Shown: positions 24,839-36,199, numbered from the stretch's first letter. The stretch: DNA of 64,000 nt from Ornithodoros turicata (GCF_037126465.1 NC_088203.1:103850668-103914667); one strand, 5' to 3'. Program-made: numbers and translations. Notes: a model not told the origin generated them from the sequence alone.

Positions 24839-27168
24839 AAATCTCCCCGGATTGCCGCGACTCGTTCTGGGTAATTTGCGAGGAGCTGGTGTGACGTCAC
24901 GGAGGGGTACCCCGATGACTGTCACTCCCTATAAATGGCTCTGTTCTAACCCAGAAGCGCCATCTTCCGATGTTTCCCATCTCTACGCAAAAATCTACAC
25001 CCACCCACCTCATCATCATCCAATGTATGTGTGTGTGTGTGCGTCTGCTCGACATAAATCACAAATTATGCGGTTTATGTTGTGTTTTCGGTCTGTTCAG
25101 GTTCAAGGATTTTATTAGTATGTAGTTCCCCCATAGCTAGCCAGGTGCGCGCTACATTTTATGAGTTGCATTCACGCTGTTTTTGCCTAGAAAGCTGAGT
25201 TCCTGACATCGAAATTTTTAATTTTTATCTTTAGTCACAAGCATTTCTAATTCTTCACCGGCTCTTCTGCATACGTCAGGCTTTTCCGTGAAGCGAAAAA
25301 GCGATTTCATTACAAATATTCGTAGACTCGAGCAACAATCTTCCGAAGTGCTCGATTTTTATCCATTGTGTCCGCATTTTTGTTGCCCTGGACACGTTCG
25401 ATGCTCAGTGTATTAAGGTGTAGGGCTCGTGCAATTTCTTAATATACGTTAATCGAAACTGACAAATTTAACCACTGCCGCATAACTGTTATAAAATTTT
25501 CCCACGCCCTAAGGTGGCACGAATACGCTACCAGATGCCCGAAATGCGTTTTCGGGACCACCTGTTACGGGGATAGCACACAGCAATTTATCACGAAGAA
25601 AATTCTTCTGAGTGGGACACGTCAACGTTGGAGCGCTTTATGATGGATCTTCTCAACATATTTCACACTGCCTCCTTTTTTGGAAGTTCCTCGTACCGCT
25701 GACTCCCGGCAGGAAGAATAGCTTCGGCAGTGTGAATGCAGTAACGCGGCCTTTCTTGGAAGAAATATTGCTGACTTTATGTCTTTGAACGAATTAAGTC
25801 ATGTTGCTAAACACTGCGCATAAGTGAAATATTCCTATCGTAAGGCAAAGACACAGAACTGGTAGGAACCGCCCCTAACATATTAGGTGCACAGCTAACA
25901 TGAAAAAAGGAAAGAGAAATATTTAGATTTTGTTTTTAATGGGACTGATAGAGCAGTCGGGGACTAAACTGAAAACGAAAGCAGAACAAGAGTAAATGAT
26001 AAATTCACATTCTAAAGGACAGCGGTACTGCAGGGAATAAATTTGATGAGTAATTTGTGATGAACATGGTGATGTCTTTGTTGATGAATGTAATGAATGA
26101 TTTGAATGGTTTGTGAATGAAATTGATTTGTGGAATGAACAGTCTCCGTAGTAACCTGTAATGTTTGTCTTTTAATAACAGATACTAGTAATTCATTGTC
26201 ATTCGACTCTGCAGACACATGCTGTACGTCGGCACTTTGTTATCTTGTTGCCTGTTTTGACCCCATGACGTCATCATCATTATTTAAGTGTTAATTGTTG
26301 TCTCTTTGACGTCATCATTCATCATTTACCGGTTTCGTTGCATTAATGTTGCCTATTTGCTTTGCTCGATATGTTAACGTACTCCCCTCTGTACTGCTCT
26401 GGCCTGAGGGGTACTTACAAATAAATAAATAAATCAATTAGGTCGTCGGATTAACGAGCACTTCCGATGATTCCTCTCAGATACTTCGCGCGCTTCTTCC
26501 GTTTTGCGCACGATGGCAAAAAAGCTCTGGAAACCTCGTCCGACGCCGTTGTCATTTTAGCCACATGTTTACGTGGTGCACTACGTAACAGACAGCTCCC
26601 TTTTCACTAACGAGACGCAATTTCCGCGAGGAATTTAATTATCGCCGGCTAGCTGTTCATCGCCAAGAGATTACACTAGACGGCATTAATTCCTTAATTA
26701 ACCAGTAGCGTGTAGCTCCCACGTGTGAGAACACCGTAGAAAAAATTCGGGTAATCGAAGAGTGTTAAGCCATTTATTCTTCGAGTAAATGCGCAGCGCT
26801 TCGGTCGAGTTCTGCGAAACCCATTTGTGCGGTTTTGTTGACGTTTCGATGCGATTAGCGCCCTGTTATCCTGAGGAATTGGTGCCCACGTGCTCGTACA
26901 TCGTCTGCAGATATACTAATGAAAAATATGAGACTAATTGTAACAGTGCATCGACTTTCCTCTCTACCACGCTATCCGTTGTAATTGAACGTGATGCTTT
27001 CTTATTCTTTCGCCTTCCACTCGTATCGCATAAAGAGCATAAAAAGGTTGATGTTGGGGGAAAAAAAGGAGAAGAAAGAAGGGAGAGATTGAATTCATCA
27101 CACGACAGGGTATCAGCGCAGCTGTTACCTGCCATTTCGTCTGCTATGCATGCGTCGTCTGTCATCTA
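24839..27168. other. No gene recognised
   Basis: Non-coding sequence. A + strand LINE-like 3' tail ends in (AAAT)n at about 26415-26438. The + strand frame at about 26789-27217 resembles no family and runs into the mariner end. Confidence 0.4.
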
Positions 27169-27250
27169 CGAGGGGCGTTCAAGTCAGACCGGGACTTTTC
27201 ATTTTTCCCAAAAGTAAAATGAACTTGCAGGCGAGAAACTAGTTTTATTT

Positions 27251-28100
27251 TTAAACGTAATCTCCAGCTGCACTAATGCACTTGTCCCAGCGTTTCACGA
27301 GGGCTTGGATGCCAGCAGCGTAGAAATCCTTACTGGCGCGTAGCAGCCATGATCGGACCGCATTTTTGACTTCGTCGTCGCTGCTGAAGTGGCGACTCTC
27401 AAGGAACGCCTTCAGTAGCCCGAAGAGATGGGAATCGCTGGGGGCGAGGTCTGGACTGTAAGGGGGATGTGGCAGCAACTCCCAGCCAAGTTCCTGTAAG
27501 GTGCGTGTCGTGAGATGCGCGGTATGAGGGCGTTCATTGTCCTGTAGGAGGAGGACTCCTTTGGTGATGAGGCCCGGCCGCTTTTGTTTCAGCGCCTTAT
27601 GCACATCCCTGAGAAGACAGTGATATGCACTATTGATCGCACTATATGCACTATTGATATCGAGACATGTTATCCGTCGGTCCTTGAGGATCATGCGCTC
27701 CACAAGTTGGATGTTCTCAGGAACTCTGACACGAGGCTCTGAGCCGCCCTGGCCGGGATCGCCCAGCACTGATGTACGGCCCCTCTCGGAAACGTTTGCA
27801 TCACTCAAACGCTTTGCTGCGGCTAAGTGTAGCGTGGCCATACTGAGTCTGAAGTTTTCTGTGAATTTCAGATGACTTTACGCTTTCATTCACGATAAAC
27901 TTCGTGACAATTCGCTGTTCGATGTGCGCGCTCACCTCGTTGTCGGCCATCTTATCCAGCACATGTCTTCTGTTTCGCACAAACTTTGGACCAACACGTG
28001 GTGAACGCGGAGGCCTGCCGCGTGTGAAAATGACGAAAAAGAAGTAGCGCGAGCCACTTGTACACTCAGGAGACAGAGGCCCGGATTCTCGCTCCGCACT
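27251..28100 (-). pseudogene. Deleted mariner transposase ORF
   Basis: This is the transposase remnant inside the mariner above. The longest open piece (27841-27251) covers a linker, a small duplicated AYSAINSAYH segment, the second and third catalytic aspartates, and the C-terminus ending [15 protein letters not shown] separate frame (about 28100-27801) holds the N-terminal DNA-binding half. The two pieces join in the wrong frame across a large in-element deletion. Confidence 0.9.
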
Positions 28101-28205
28101 GAGGGTTAAGTGCACGCGCAGGGGCCCTTCGTCCATTCACGAAGCATGGACAGAAGGGCCCCTTCACGTGCGCTTAACACTCAGGGCGAAGTGAGAATCC
28201 GGGCC
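28078..28205. mobile_element. Hairpin MITE nested in the mariner
   Basis: The arms of about 60 bp are near-perfect inverted copies: GGCCCGGATTCTCGCTCCGC to CAGGGGCCCTTCGTCCAT, then a short loop, then ATGGACAGAAGGGCCCCTTC to GTGAGAATCCGGGCC. A possible 3-bp target duplication AGA flanks it (28075-28077 and 28206-28208). There is no coding capacity. It sits just inside the right inverted repeat of the mariner. Confidence 0.8.
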
Positions 28206-28714
28206 AGAAAGTCCCGGTTTGACTTGAACACTCCTCGTACGTTGCTCTTACCTGTCGTCTGCAATTTAGCAGGCATGATGTACATTATGGCGCTTTGCTA
28301 TTTCTTTTTTTTTTAATAACAAGTTGCACACTTGTAAACTCAAACCTTCAGTTTCAGAGATCTGTTACGGTATAAATGCTGCCTGAAGGGCGTTTATACT
28401 GTATATTTGTATACTGTTCCAAAGACGGTCCCTCGGCTAAATAGTTCGTAAACAGGTGGCGCTGTCGAAAAGCTTTGTTTTCAGTGAGCATCCCTGAAAC
28501 ATCGGCCAAGAGCTGAGCAGTAAGCGGCTCATTTGCAAACGCGCATTAATTAAATAAACACTTTTAAATTTTACTTCGCGAACGCTTCTGGAACCTCTGT
28601 TGTACCGATCCGTTCAGTGAAAAACATTCCAGGAAAAATCCCGCGTCGGCACTTTGTGATTTTTAGAGTAATTAATTGGTTTCGGTTTACATATTTCTTG
28701 CGCGGAGCAGCGTA

Positions 28715-29120
28715 CAAACTATACTGTGCACACACGAACCGCATTGCAGAATCTAGCCATCCCCACATGCAGAACCAACTATGGGATGTTCAAATTTGCT
28801 CACTACTCATCAGAGTCTTGGAATTCATTGCCATCAGATATGAGACATCCGTCTTCATTTAATTCATTCAAAAATCCAGCTCATTCCACTGCTCCAGAAA
28901 TCCCCTGCTCCAAAAATCCAGCTCATACACCAGCGCATTTCACTGAATTGTAACCCTAAACACATTGTTTTGCTAGTGTGTTTCTTAGCTGTATGATTCA
29001 TTTTACTGCTGATGAATCATGATGCATTACATCTAATTCCGAGAGCGCTACTTTTACACTTGTAAATAACACGAGGTCCCGTAACTAGTTATAACTATAG
29101 GACCTCTGTTTGTATACAAT
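28715..29120 (+). pseudogene. LINE 3' end (family shared with 21418-21830)
   Basis: The + strand reads HTRTALQNLAIPTCRTN, FAHYSSESWNSLPSDMRH and a degenerated tail. A 3'UTR follows (ACTTGTAAATAACACGAGG then TATAGGACCTCTGTTTGTAT) matching the inverted copy near 21.4 kb. It is 5'-truncated. Confidence 0.8.
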
Positions 29121-29667
29121 CTACGATCTGTTACCGTGGAAACATGTAACTATAATAGTGATAAAAAATAATTAATGAGCGTATGCAAATGAGCTACTCG
29201 CTGCTCAGTTCTTGGTCGATGAACGCTCGATGAAGAAAAGTAAGCTTTTCGATAGCGCCACCAGGCTTACGAATTAGATTATTGATTAATTATATTATGT
29301 ATCATAAGTAATAATTATTCAGTCAGGGGACCTTCGTGAGATACCTGGTATATATTGGGTGCACCCAACATATGTGTGTCGTTTTGAAGGACTGCAAAAC
29401 AAAAGTAAGCTACACTTGGACTAAGTTCGTCTAGCGTACCGTGCAAGGTTGATGTGATGTGGATGACGTGCGAGATGAGGCAAAACGAGTGGAACCGTCG
29501 CATTTTAATGCGGCAGTGTGGAAAAACAGTCCGTAACAATGATCTCTCGAATAAAAGCAGTCTTCAATTAACGTTACTCCGGCGTCAGTCGTCGTATTTA
29601 AGCTCCAAAAAGAGATCGTAGAACGTGAAGAAAAACAATGTGCAAGTTTCCGGCGATGCAGAATCAA

Positions 29668-30058
29668 AAATAACAAAGACGGTTAAGAGCATCAGCTGTT
29701 TACTATATACATTAAAAACAAGACTTTCGTGCAGTAGGCTGCACTTCTTCAGGTTTGAGGACCTGTTACAAGTGGTGAAGCATATATCAAAAAACCAAGT
29801 CACATGGTACAAGAGAAAAGGGTAAGGGTGAAGAGAACTACAAACGCGATACAAATATCATGATATGATATTTGTATCGCGTTTGTAGTTCTCTTCACCC
29901 TTACCCTTTTCTCTTGTACCATGTGACTTGGTTTTTTGATATATGCTTCACCACTTGTAACAGGTCCTCAAACCTGAAGAAGTGCAGCCTACTGCACGAA
30001 AGTCTTGTTTTTAATGTATATAGTAAACAGCTGATGCTCTTAACCGTCTTTGTTATTT
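29668..30058. repeat. Near-perfect 391-bp palindrome
   Basis: The left arm (29668-29861) and right arm (29865-30058) are exact reverse complements as far as I could read, around a 3-nt centre (GAT) at 29862-29864. The two strands therefore encode the same frame, starting MYRVCSSLHPYPFLLYHV, in both arms; I attach no function to it. Homology stops abruptly at AAATAAC / GTTATTT. A short direct repeat CTCCAAAAAGAG lies outside each arm (about 29607 and 30061). Confidence 0.92.
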
Positions 30059-31900
30059 ATCTCCAAAAAGAGCAGTGAAAATGATAACCGTATTATATCT
30101 CCAAAGATCTGCAGTCGGGGAACCGTGCAGACAAAGACGAAACCAAAGTGGAGTGAAACGTCCACAACGACCCGTTCAAATGTGATCTATGTGTTTGTCG
30201 AACGTCCGCATCAATCTAGTATGCACGTGTCAGGCACGAGGTCACTCCTGTGGACCTTGAACTCAACACATGTGTTCATAGCACGCACAATGGCTCCGGA
30301 TATTACTTGTAAACTACAACGAGCCGGACCCGTAATCTGTTTGTTGTGCCGCACCTGTGGTTCTTATGGATGAAGTACGGCAGACGATGCGTAGATCCGG
30401 TGGTGAAGCCTCCCTCGTCTGGCGACCTTGGGATATCTTAGCTTTGCTCCAATCTGAGTGTGGCTTCGAAATTCGATGGCAATAGATGTTCTGAGGCTGG
30501 AACACGGAATAAGGGACAATAACGCAGAAAGCCTCAAGTGCCTAAGAACAATGAAAGATGACGCACGCTTGGAGATCGCTGGGGAGGTATGTTAGCTTAG
30601 CTCAATTGCGAAGAGACCGGTAATCCAGAAGATGTGGGTTCGAATCCTGTCTGTATAGACATCGAACAAGAGAACTAGAGGTAGTCCCTTTTACACATAA
30701 TCTATCTTACATACCAGATAACAACGCTCCAACGGGAGATTGCTTTTTGTACGTGCCATACCCTACGAACAATCCTGAAACTCCTACAGCTAGCTAACCT
30801 TTTCAGTGTCTTCCTTTTTTCATTGTTCTAAATCTTATCTTCCGACATGTATCTCTATATATCGGTTGCATATGCTGGTGTGAGATACAGTTATAAATAG
30901 CTATATGGGTATCTCCTTATCACGTCATAAACAGCTTGGAAATTAACCGAGCTGAGGCTTCGGCCGGGAAGGTTAGTGTCACGACGGCAACTTTCGATAT
31001 TTGCCGTGCGTTTAGGCATTACGAGGGCTACCCGTTAATAACCTGTACCGATGGAAGACCGATACGCGTTATCGTTGATAGTGGTAATGACCCAACTTTC
31101 AGTGTAATTTTAACAAATTATTTTTACTATAGATAGTATACTCGCCTACTACGGAATAATTTTACAACGTTTAACATTGTTATGTGGAACAGGCATCTGG
31201 CTCTGCAAATCATTTTAGATATAAAGAGCGTCGAGAAAGGAGGCGAGTTTGCGATAATTGATCTTCATAACGAACCCTGAGACTGGGGAAAGTGCATTAT
31301 GTGTTCTTTCCCCAGTCTCAGCGTTCGTTACAAAGACCTTTTCAATACTTGCGCAGATATTAGAGGATCTTCCGTAGTTCATTGCCAACGCCCTCCCCAG
31401 AATAAAACAACTTGTGTAAATGTCGCCATTCAAGGATTACATCCGTTAATACTATAATAACGCAAACCACCCCTAACGCTTACACCGATCACGGCGAGCC
31501 TAGACGACGAAAATGACTTCCTGCACTGCAGAAGTTGACGACTCCTTGACGTTAAGTACCGGCATGACACCATATTAGTCTATTAATTGAGCGAAATTAG
31601 CTTTATACCAGTCGTAATTATAAAATGTCAGGTAGATGTCTCTAAGTGACCTTCCTGTCGTTGACAACGCGCCATGCCCGGAATACTGATTAGCGGCGAC
31701 CTTCAGTGACACTGAAGACGAAAACAAAAGCGTGCGTGATCTCGCGTCCAATGACTTTCTCTGCCATTGTGATCGGCCGTTGTACTTTAGAGGAAAACCT
31801 CGTCCACTACTCTTTGTCTCTCCTTCCGTGCGTCCCACGTGAATGGAAGTCAAACATGTAATTCGGGGGGTACAGAACAAACTCACGTCTATAGTTTCTC
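30059..31900. other. No gene recognised; one tRNA-like SINE head
   Basis: At about 30593-30660 the + strand has a box A-like TTAGCTTAGCTCAATTGCG and a box B GTGGGTTCGAATCCTGTC, the head of a tRNA-derived SINE or a tRNA pseudogene. A 25-bp-stem hairpin follows at 31268-31330. Nothing else is recognisable. Confidence 0.5.
31268..31330. repeat. Compact hairpin, 25-bp stem, 13-nt loop
   Basis: The arms are 31268-31292 and 31306-31330. TAACGAAC and CTGAGACTGGGGAAAG pair with CTTTCCCCAGTCTCAG and GTTCGTTA, with one mismatch; the loop is TGCATTATGTGTT. It is too short for a usual MITE. Origin unknown. Confidence 0.75.
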
Positions 31901-31904
31901 TTAT

Positions 31905-32190
31905 CCCGCGTTAGCACCGCGAAGCAGCTATGGCCATGGGCCGAGAGAGAGGTGTACAAGCATACAAGTGGAGAGGGTGCGGAATGAGAGAGAGGGGGGG
32001 GGGTATGCGTCCTGGACCGACTTCAAGAGGAACTGCGTAGAAATGCGCCTGGAAAGTTCAGAAGACTGCCAGCAACCCCAGTGAAAACTTCAGAGAGCAC
32101 AGCCTCGGGTAGGACTCGAATTCACCACCTCCCTGTCTTGAGCGTGGCCGACTAAAAACGAGCTAATTCTCTATCTACTCGGCCACAAAT
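31905..32190 (-). repeat. tRNA-derived SINE, family B-like
   Basis: Read on the - strand, the head has GGCCGAGTAGATAGAGAATTAGCTCG (box A region) and GAATTCGAGTCCTACCC (box B region). The body ends with the family B 3' motif (CATAGCTGCTTCGCGGTGCTAAC), here at about 31909-31930. The middle is expanded by a purine-rich G run. Confidence 0.65.
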
Positions 32191-32580
32191 AATGAACAAT
32201 TAGCATGCAGACAAGCACTGTATCCTGTGCAGGGTTATAAGGTCCCAGTAAACCCATAGTACTGCACAATCCTGTGATGCGATCCCGTTTGGCTGACCTT
32301 TTCCCCCGTTTTTTCTTCTTCTTTGGTCTAATAAATATACCCCCACCCCCCTGGGTGGAATGGCGATGAGGATTGGTCTAGTCGTGTTCAACCTAGCAAC
32401 TGCACAATCTACGCTCAGACGCTCTAAGGCAAATGTCCTCACAGTTCCCTCTGAAGTCTGCCAAGGACGCACGGTCCCCCCCCCCCCCCCTGAGATAATT
32501 GTGACGTTGCCCGCCTAAGCGTAGCCGACAACGGCAAGCAGTTCCATCGTCACCACCAGCACAATCTACGATTATGACGA

Positions 32581-32953
32581 TGATGTGGCGGCCCATGGAC
32601 GACCGACGAAGTCACCAAGCTACGGACATGCTCCACCAGAAGAGGCCACCAGTAGCTCACGACCATCTTTTGATTGGAGGAATGTGAAGAAGAAGCTTCA
32701 GCGGTTTCAGTTCTACCGGCACCGTCCTATATCTGCCCGCTGGTACATTCATTGCCACCAGTGGGGCCCGATCTTCAACTTGTCGTTATCCCATAACACG
32801 CGTTAAATGCATCACTTCGGCCCGTGATTCGCCACGTGCTCTTGCGCGAGCCTACCATAGCGGCTTTGGAGCGTGCGAACTTTAAATATAAGGATAATGG
32901 TCGCTACGTGAAAGTTCAACATAGGGGCCGAAAGGAACACTATCTCCTCTACA
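32581..32953 (+). repeat. 5' long terminal repeat
   Basis: 373 bp from TGATGTGG to CTCTACA. The start and end match the second copy at 35015-35187, including GACGAAGTCACCAA, GAAGCTTCAG and TTCAGTTCTACCGGCA. The primer-binding region follows immediately. Confidence 0.8.
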
Positions 32954-35014
32954 TTTGGTGACCCGAACTACGAACACCTCAGTTCGGTGAATAATTCGGT
33001 CGGCCACCATCGTTGTCTAAATTTCACACCCATATTCCGAGACCATGCCGAGCATCCTCGAAGTCATCCAAACCAACGACGCCCGCGCAACGACCCGACA
33101 ATGGGTGCGTTAAGTATATATAACTATAAGGCGCCCGTCTTTTGTCAACTCAAACCGGGAGTATGACGCACCCGGAGCGGCCACTGAACAGCCAAAAGCA
33201 ACTTTGGAGCTCTGTACGCTGCTCGCTCGCTGATGCCACTTCCTGTTGTGTGCATGCACGTGCAGTGCACAGACTGAGGACACTGTGCGACTGAAATGGT
33301 TGCTTCCTTTTATCTTTTGACTTCTATGTGTCCCCTCCCCTCCCCCTGCTTTCACAGAACACGGCGGGGCACTTTGAAGATTCCGCCCTCGTTCCTTGCA
33401 TGCCTAGGGTCTGGACGCGGCTTCTAGACTTTTTCCGCAGAAACACGGGAAATCGGGTTGCCGTGAGGGGTTCTCCAAATGGCTCTGTGTAACAGACAGG
33501 AAGCTATAACTTTTAGGGTTTTAGGATGGTTTCGTCAGCAGAGCTAACGTATACGTTTTTACGGATGGTACTGTTTCTGTCTTGTTTTTGTCAAGCGTGG
33601 AACATAAGCCGTGCGAAGGGAAGGGCATCATTGGGGACCAAAAAACTGCGCCATGAGCGGGAAAGTTGGAACAAAGAGGTGGCTAACGGGGTGACTAACG
33701 GACTCCGATGCGAACGGACGTCTCGGGACGAACGTCTTGACTGTACTTTGTAAATATCAGCGTGTAGATAAACCTGTCGTGGAGTGACCAATACGTTGCC
33801 CAATTTCATCGTCGAACACCACGGAGACTACTGGCAACTGCAAGAAGTGGGATCGGCAGAAAGAAGACGACCGAACGACCAGAAAGACCAACGAACCAAC
33901 ATCTCTCAAGTTTTACCGATACGTTGGCTTAGTTTGAAACTATAGCAAAGTTGGAAAAGACGACCGCGGTTGTGAAGACTTTTCCTTGTAACGGCGAATG
34001 AAATTGAAAAGATGGAAATTTGTAACAAATGCCATAGGAGCCGTTCGCCAGCTGTCCACTAATAGGAAAGCACGATAACAGTTGTGAAAACATTACAGAT
34101 TCCAGAGACATGGAAGCATTGGGTAACATAGATTGGGTAAGATCGTCTGCCGGTGCTCGACAGGAGGTATGTCACTGAAAAGTTAAAGCGCCCGGGCGCT
34201 TGTCCTCTATTTCCATGCACCAAAATGAAACGGGAGCGCGAAAAGCGGCTGGGAGTCTCACACTCCCGGGTGCGCGAGTGCCGCATTCTTTCGAATTAAG
34301 TGAGTGGAGTCTGAAACATTGGCGCTCCCGAGCGCCTACTTGACGCATCCAATCATCCACTGCGACAACCGTTCAAAGTTGTCGTTCTCGTACCGGTCCC
34401 GGTACCATCACTGCGCCTGCCTCGATTCACCTCGACACGCTTCAAGCTCGCTCGTCTACACAACTCGACCTGGGCACATTTTTCGACGGCTTTCTCATCC
34501 CAGCAAAAAGACTACTGTATCACTGACGCCATATATCGCGAAGCACGACCCATCGGCACACAGGCGACATTCATGAACCAGACCTGCCCAGCAACGTTAG
34601 GCCCTTATCCTCCAGGCCGCGACATCATAGTCCTAGCGGTAGCGGTACGTCACGGCAGTCAACGCCACTGCGCGATTTCTACAGCCAGCGTCTCGGCACT
34701 CATCACGCCTCACAAAGCCTCGCTTTCCCTGGGTCTCTCCGAGCTTTCGCTCCCATACCGGTCGCGGCACCACAGGACACGTCTTCGACCGCGCTTCCGT
34801 ATCTTCGTTCATCTTCGTATCATCTCATCACATTCAAGCACTACTCTGCCACACCACTGGTTCACCACTTTTCTGTGCCTCGATGTCGCCAACGACTGCT
34901 CTGTCATCTACGCCCCATGTAGCTCATGTCGTCCTCGGTCGTCCTCTCTCACCTTCTGCGGTTACGACCCGCTTGTCTTCAGTCTCATCGCCTCTCGGCG
35001 TCTGAAAGGGGGAC

Positions 35015-35187
35015 TGATGTGGTGGCCCGTGGGTGACGACGAAGTCACCAAACTATGGACACGCACCATCGAAGAAGCTTCAGTTCTACCGGCATCGTCC
35101 TACCATGAGGCCACTGAACATCTGCCCGCTGGGACATTCCATCACCGCCAGCCAGGACTCATGTAGATGAACACAACATCCTCTACA
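35015..35187 (+). repeat. 3' long terminal repeat, internally deleted
   Basis: 173 bp, with the same ends as the 5' LTR but missing about 200 bp after CACCGCCAG. It is preceded by the polypurine tract at about 35005-35014. Confidence 0.8.
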
Positions 35188-35189
35188 AT

Positions 35190-35300
35190 TTCACGCCGAG
35201 ACTGCTGAGAGGTTACCCGGGTTCGAATCCGAGCGCCGGCTTTGCTGTCTGGGTGTTTTCCCTGGGTTATACGTACATTCCCAGGACAGTTACATTATGG
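35190..35300 (+). repeat. SINE fragment, family B head
   Basis: A box B-like ACCCGGGTTCGAATCCGAGC and the body start TGCTGTCTGGGTGTTTTCCC match the family B SINE, but box A is missing and the copy stops after about 110 bp. It abuts the 3' LTR. Confidence 0.6.
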
Positions 35301-35902
35301 TAAAGAACAACGTAGCTACTATGTTTCCACTGTCTTTAACTCCTCGTCGCCAGACTTTTCTTTACTTAATGTCAGTTGCCTCCGTGAAATCTGAACTTCA
35401 CGATATTTTTTATGATTGAATTGCTATTTTGTTAGTTTTATGTGACACGATGCATTAGTAGAATGTTACTTCTTCAACTAAATCTTGGTTGAACCGTGCT
35501 TCTTTTTGCGCTATCGTGTCACGGTGTATGCCAGCCCAGCCCACAAGTTTATCTGGCTTAGGCTGGCCATTACTGTTCTTGTTTCTATAAGTATTGTGAA
35601 TTAACATTAATTGAAATTGCATTATTGTTATTATAGCTGTTCGCGATGGGCATTATTCCCTAGGCGGTTTGCGGATCTTTTTATTCTCTGAAGGAACATC
35701 TCTACCTGGCTTAGTATTACTTCGCGCTTCATTTTATTCATCCTTTTGCATTTTTTTTTCTGATCCTACGGTCACGATTTCCAACCCGGTGGATTTGGAA
35801 GCAACTTGAAAGTATAGTAGAATTTGGTGAGATACATCATTTTCCACGAGGGACGCGTGATAATATTTTCAGTTGCCTCGCAACGTAGAGCCACCATTTC
35901 TA
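35301..35902. other. No gene recognised
   Basis: AT-rich non-coding sequence between the SINE fragment and the next MITE. I see no protein similarity or repeat. Confidence 0.4.
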
Positions 35903-36199
35903 CACTCTTAAAAAAAAGGGTGTACTTTAACTAGTTTTTCTTGCCGCATATATCACTCCCCTTTAGAGAGTACAATTACTTTCCAAAAGGAGTATTCTCA
36001 CTCCCACAAGAGGAGTAACATTACTTCCTTACTCCCTACCGGAGAGTAGTATTACTCTCCAGTAGGACGTTAAAGCGTAACCCCACTCCCTAAATGGAGC
36101 AAGGAGACTCCTTTTTTGAGAGTAATTGTACTCTCCAAAAGGGAGTGATATATGTGTCAAGAAAAAGGAGTTAAAGTACACCCTTTTTTTTTAAGAGTG
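35903..36199. mobile_element. MITE with CACTCTTAAAA ends
   Basis: Left end CACTCTTAAAAAAAAGGGTG then TACTTTAACT; right end AGTTAAAGTACACCC then TTAAGAGTG. The inverted repeats run about 50-60 bp. The interior is made of ACTCCC/GGGAGT and GAGAGTA units in both directions. No transposase and no clear target duplication. Confidence 0.8.

Larger units (their letters stand above)
27171..28235 (-). mobile_element. mariner element, internally deleted, with TA target duplication
   Basis: The terminal inverted repeats begin CGAGGGGCGTTCAAGTCAGA on the left and, reverse complemented, CGAGGAGTGTTCAAGTCAAA on the right. A TA lies outside each end (27169-27170 and 28236-28237). The - strand encodes parts of a mariner transposase: the helix-turn-helix region (QRIVTKFIVNESVKSSEIHRK, about 27930-27870) and the C-terminal catalytic part with QDNERPHTA and PPYSPDLAPSDSHLF, the two aspartates 34 residues apart (D34D type). 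The region with the first catalytic aspartate is deleted and frames are broken, so it cannot encode an active enzyme. The 5' part carries a nested hairpin element at 28078-28205. Confidence 0.93.
32581..35187 (+). mobile_element. LTR retrotransposon remnant with no intact gag-pol
   Basis: 5' LTR 32581-32953 (TGATGTGGCGGCCC … CCTCTACA) and a shorter 3' LTR 35015-35187 (TGATGTGGTGGCCC … CCTCTACA), both TG…CA. Directly after the 5' LTR comes TTTGGTGACCCGAAC, a typical primer-binding-site region, then an ATG (about 33044) opening a short frame (MPSILEVIQTND) that soon stops. Directly before the 3' LTR is a polypurine tract GAAAGGGGGAC. The ~2.06-kb interior has a + strand frame (about 34573-35015) ending RRLKGGLM into the LTR, as in the 3' end of many Ty3/gypsy pol genes, but I see no protease, RT or integrase motif. 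The LTRs differ by a large internal deletion and I found no target duplication. Confidence 0.8.

Noticed and set aside
26789..27217. 142-codon + strand frame as a gene
   Set aside because: It ends inside the mariner terminal repeat and matches nothing; a mirrored frame exists on the other strand.
29585..30078. Identical ORFs on opposite strands (MYRVCSSLHPY…) as a duplicated gene pair
   Set aside because: They are the two arms of a perfect palindrome and have no similarity to known proteins.
30593..30660. A functional tRNA gene
   Set aside because: Boxes A and B are recognisable, but the acceptor stem does not pair well and the context is SINE-like.
34573..35166. 197-codon + strand frame as a host gene
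   Set aside because: It runs through a polypurine tract into the 3' LTR, so it is the end of a retrotransposon frame, not a host gene.
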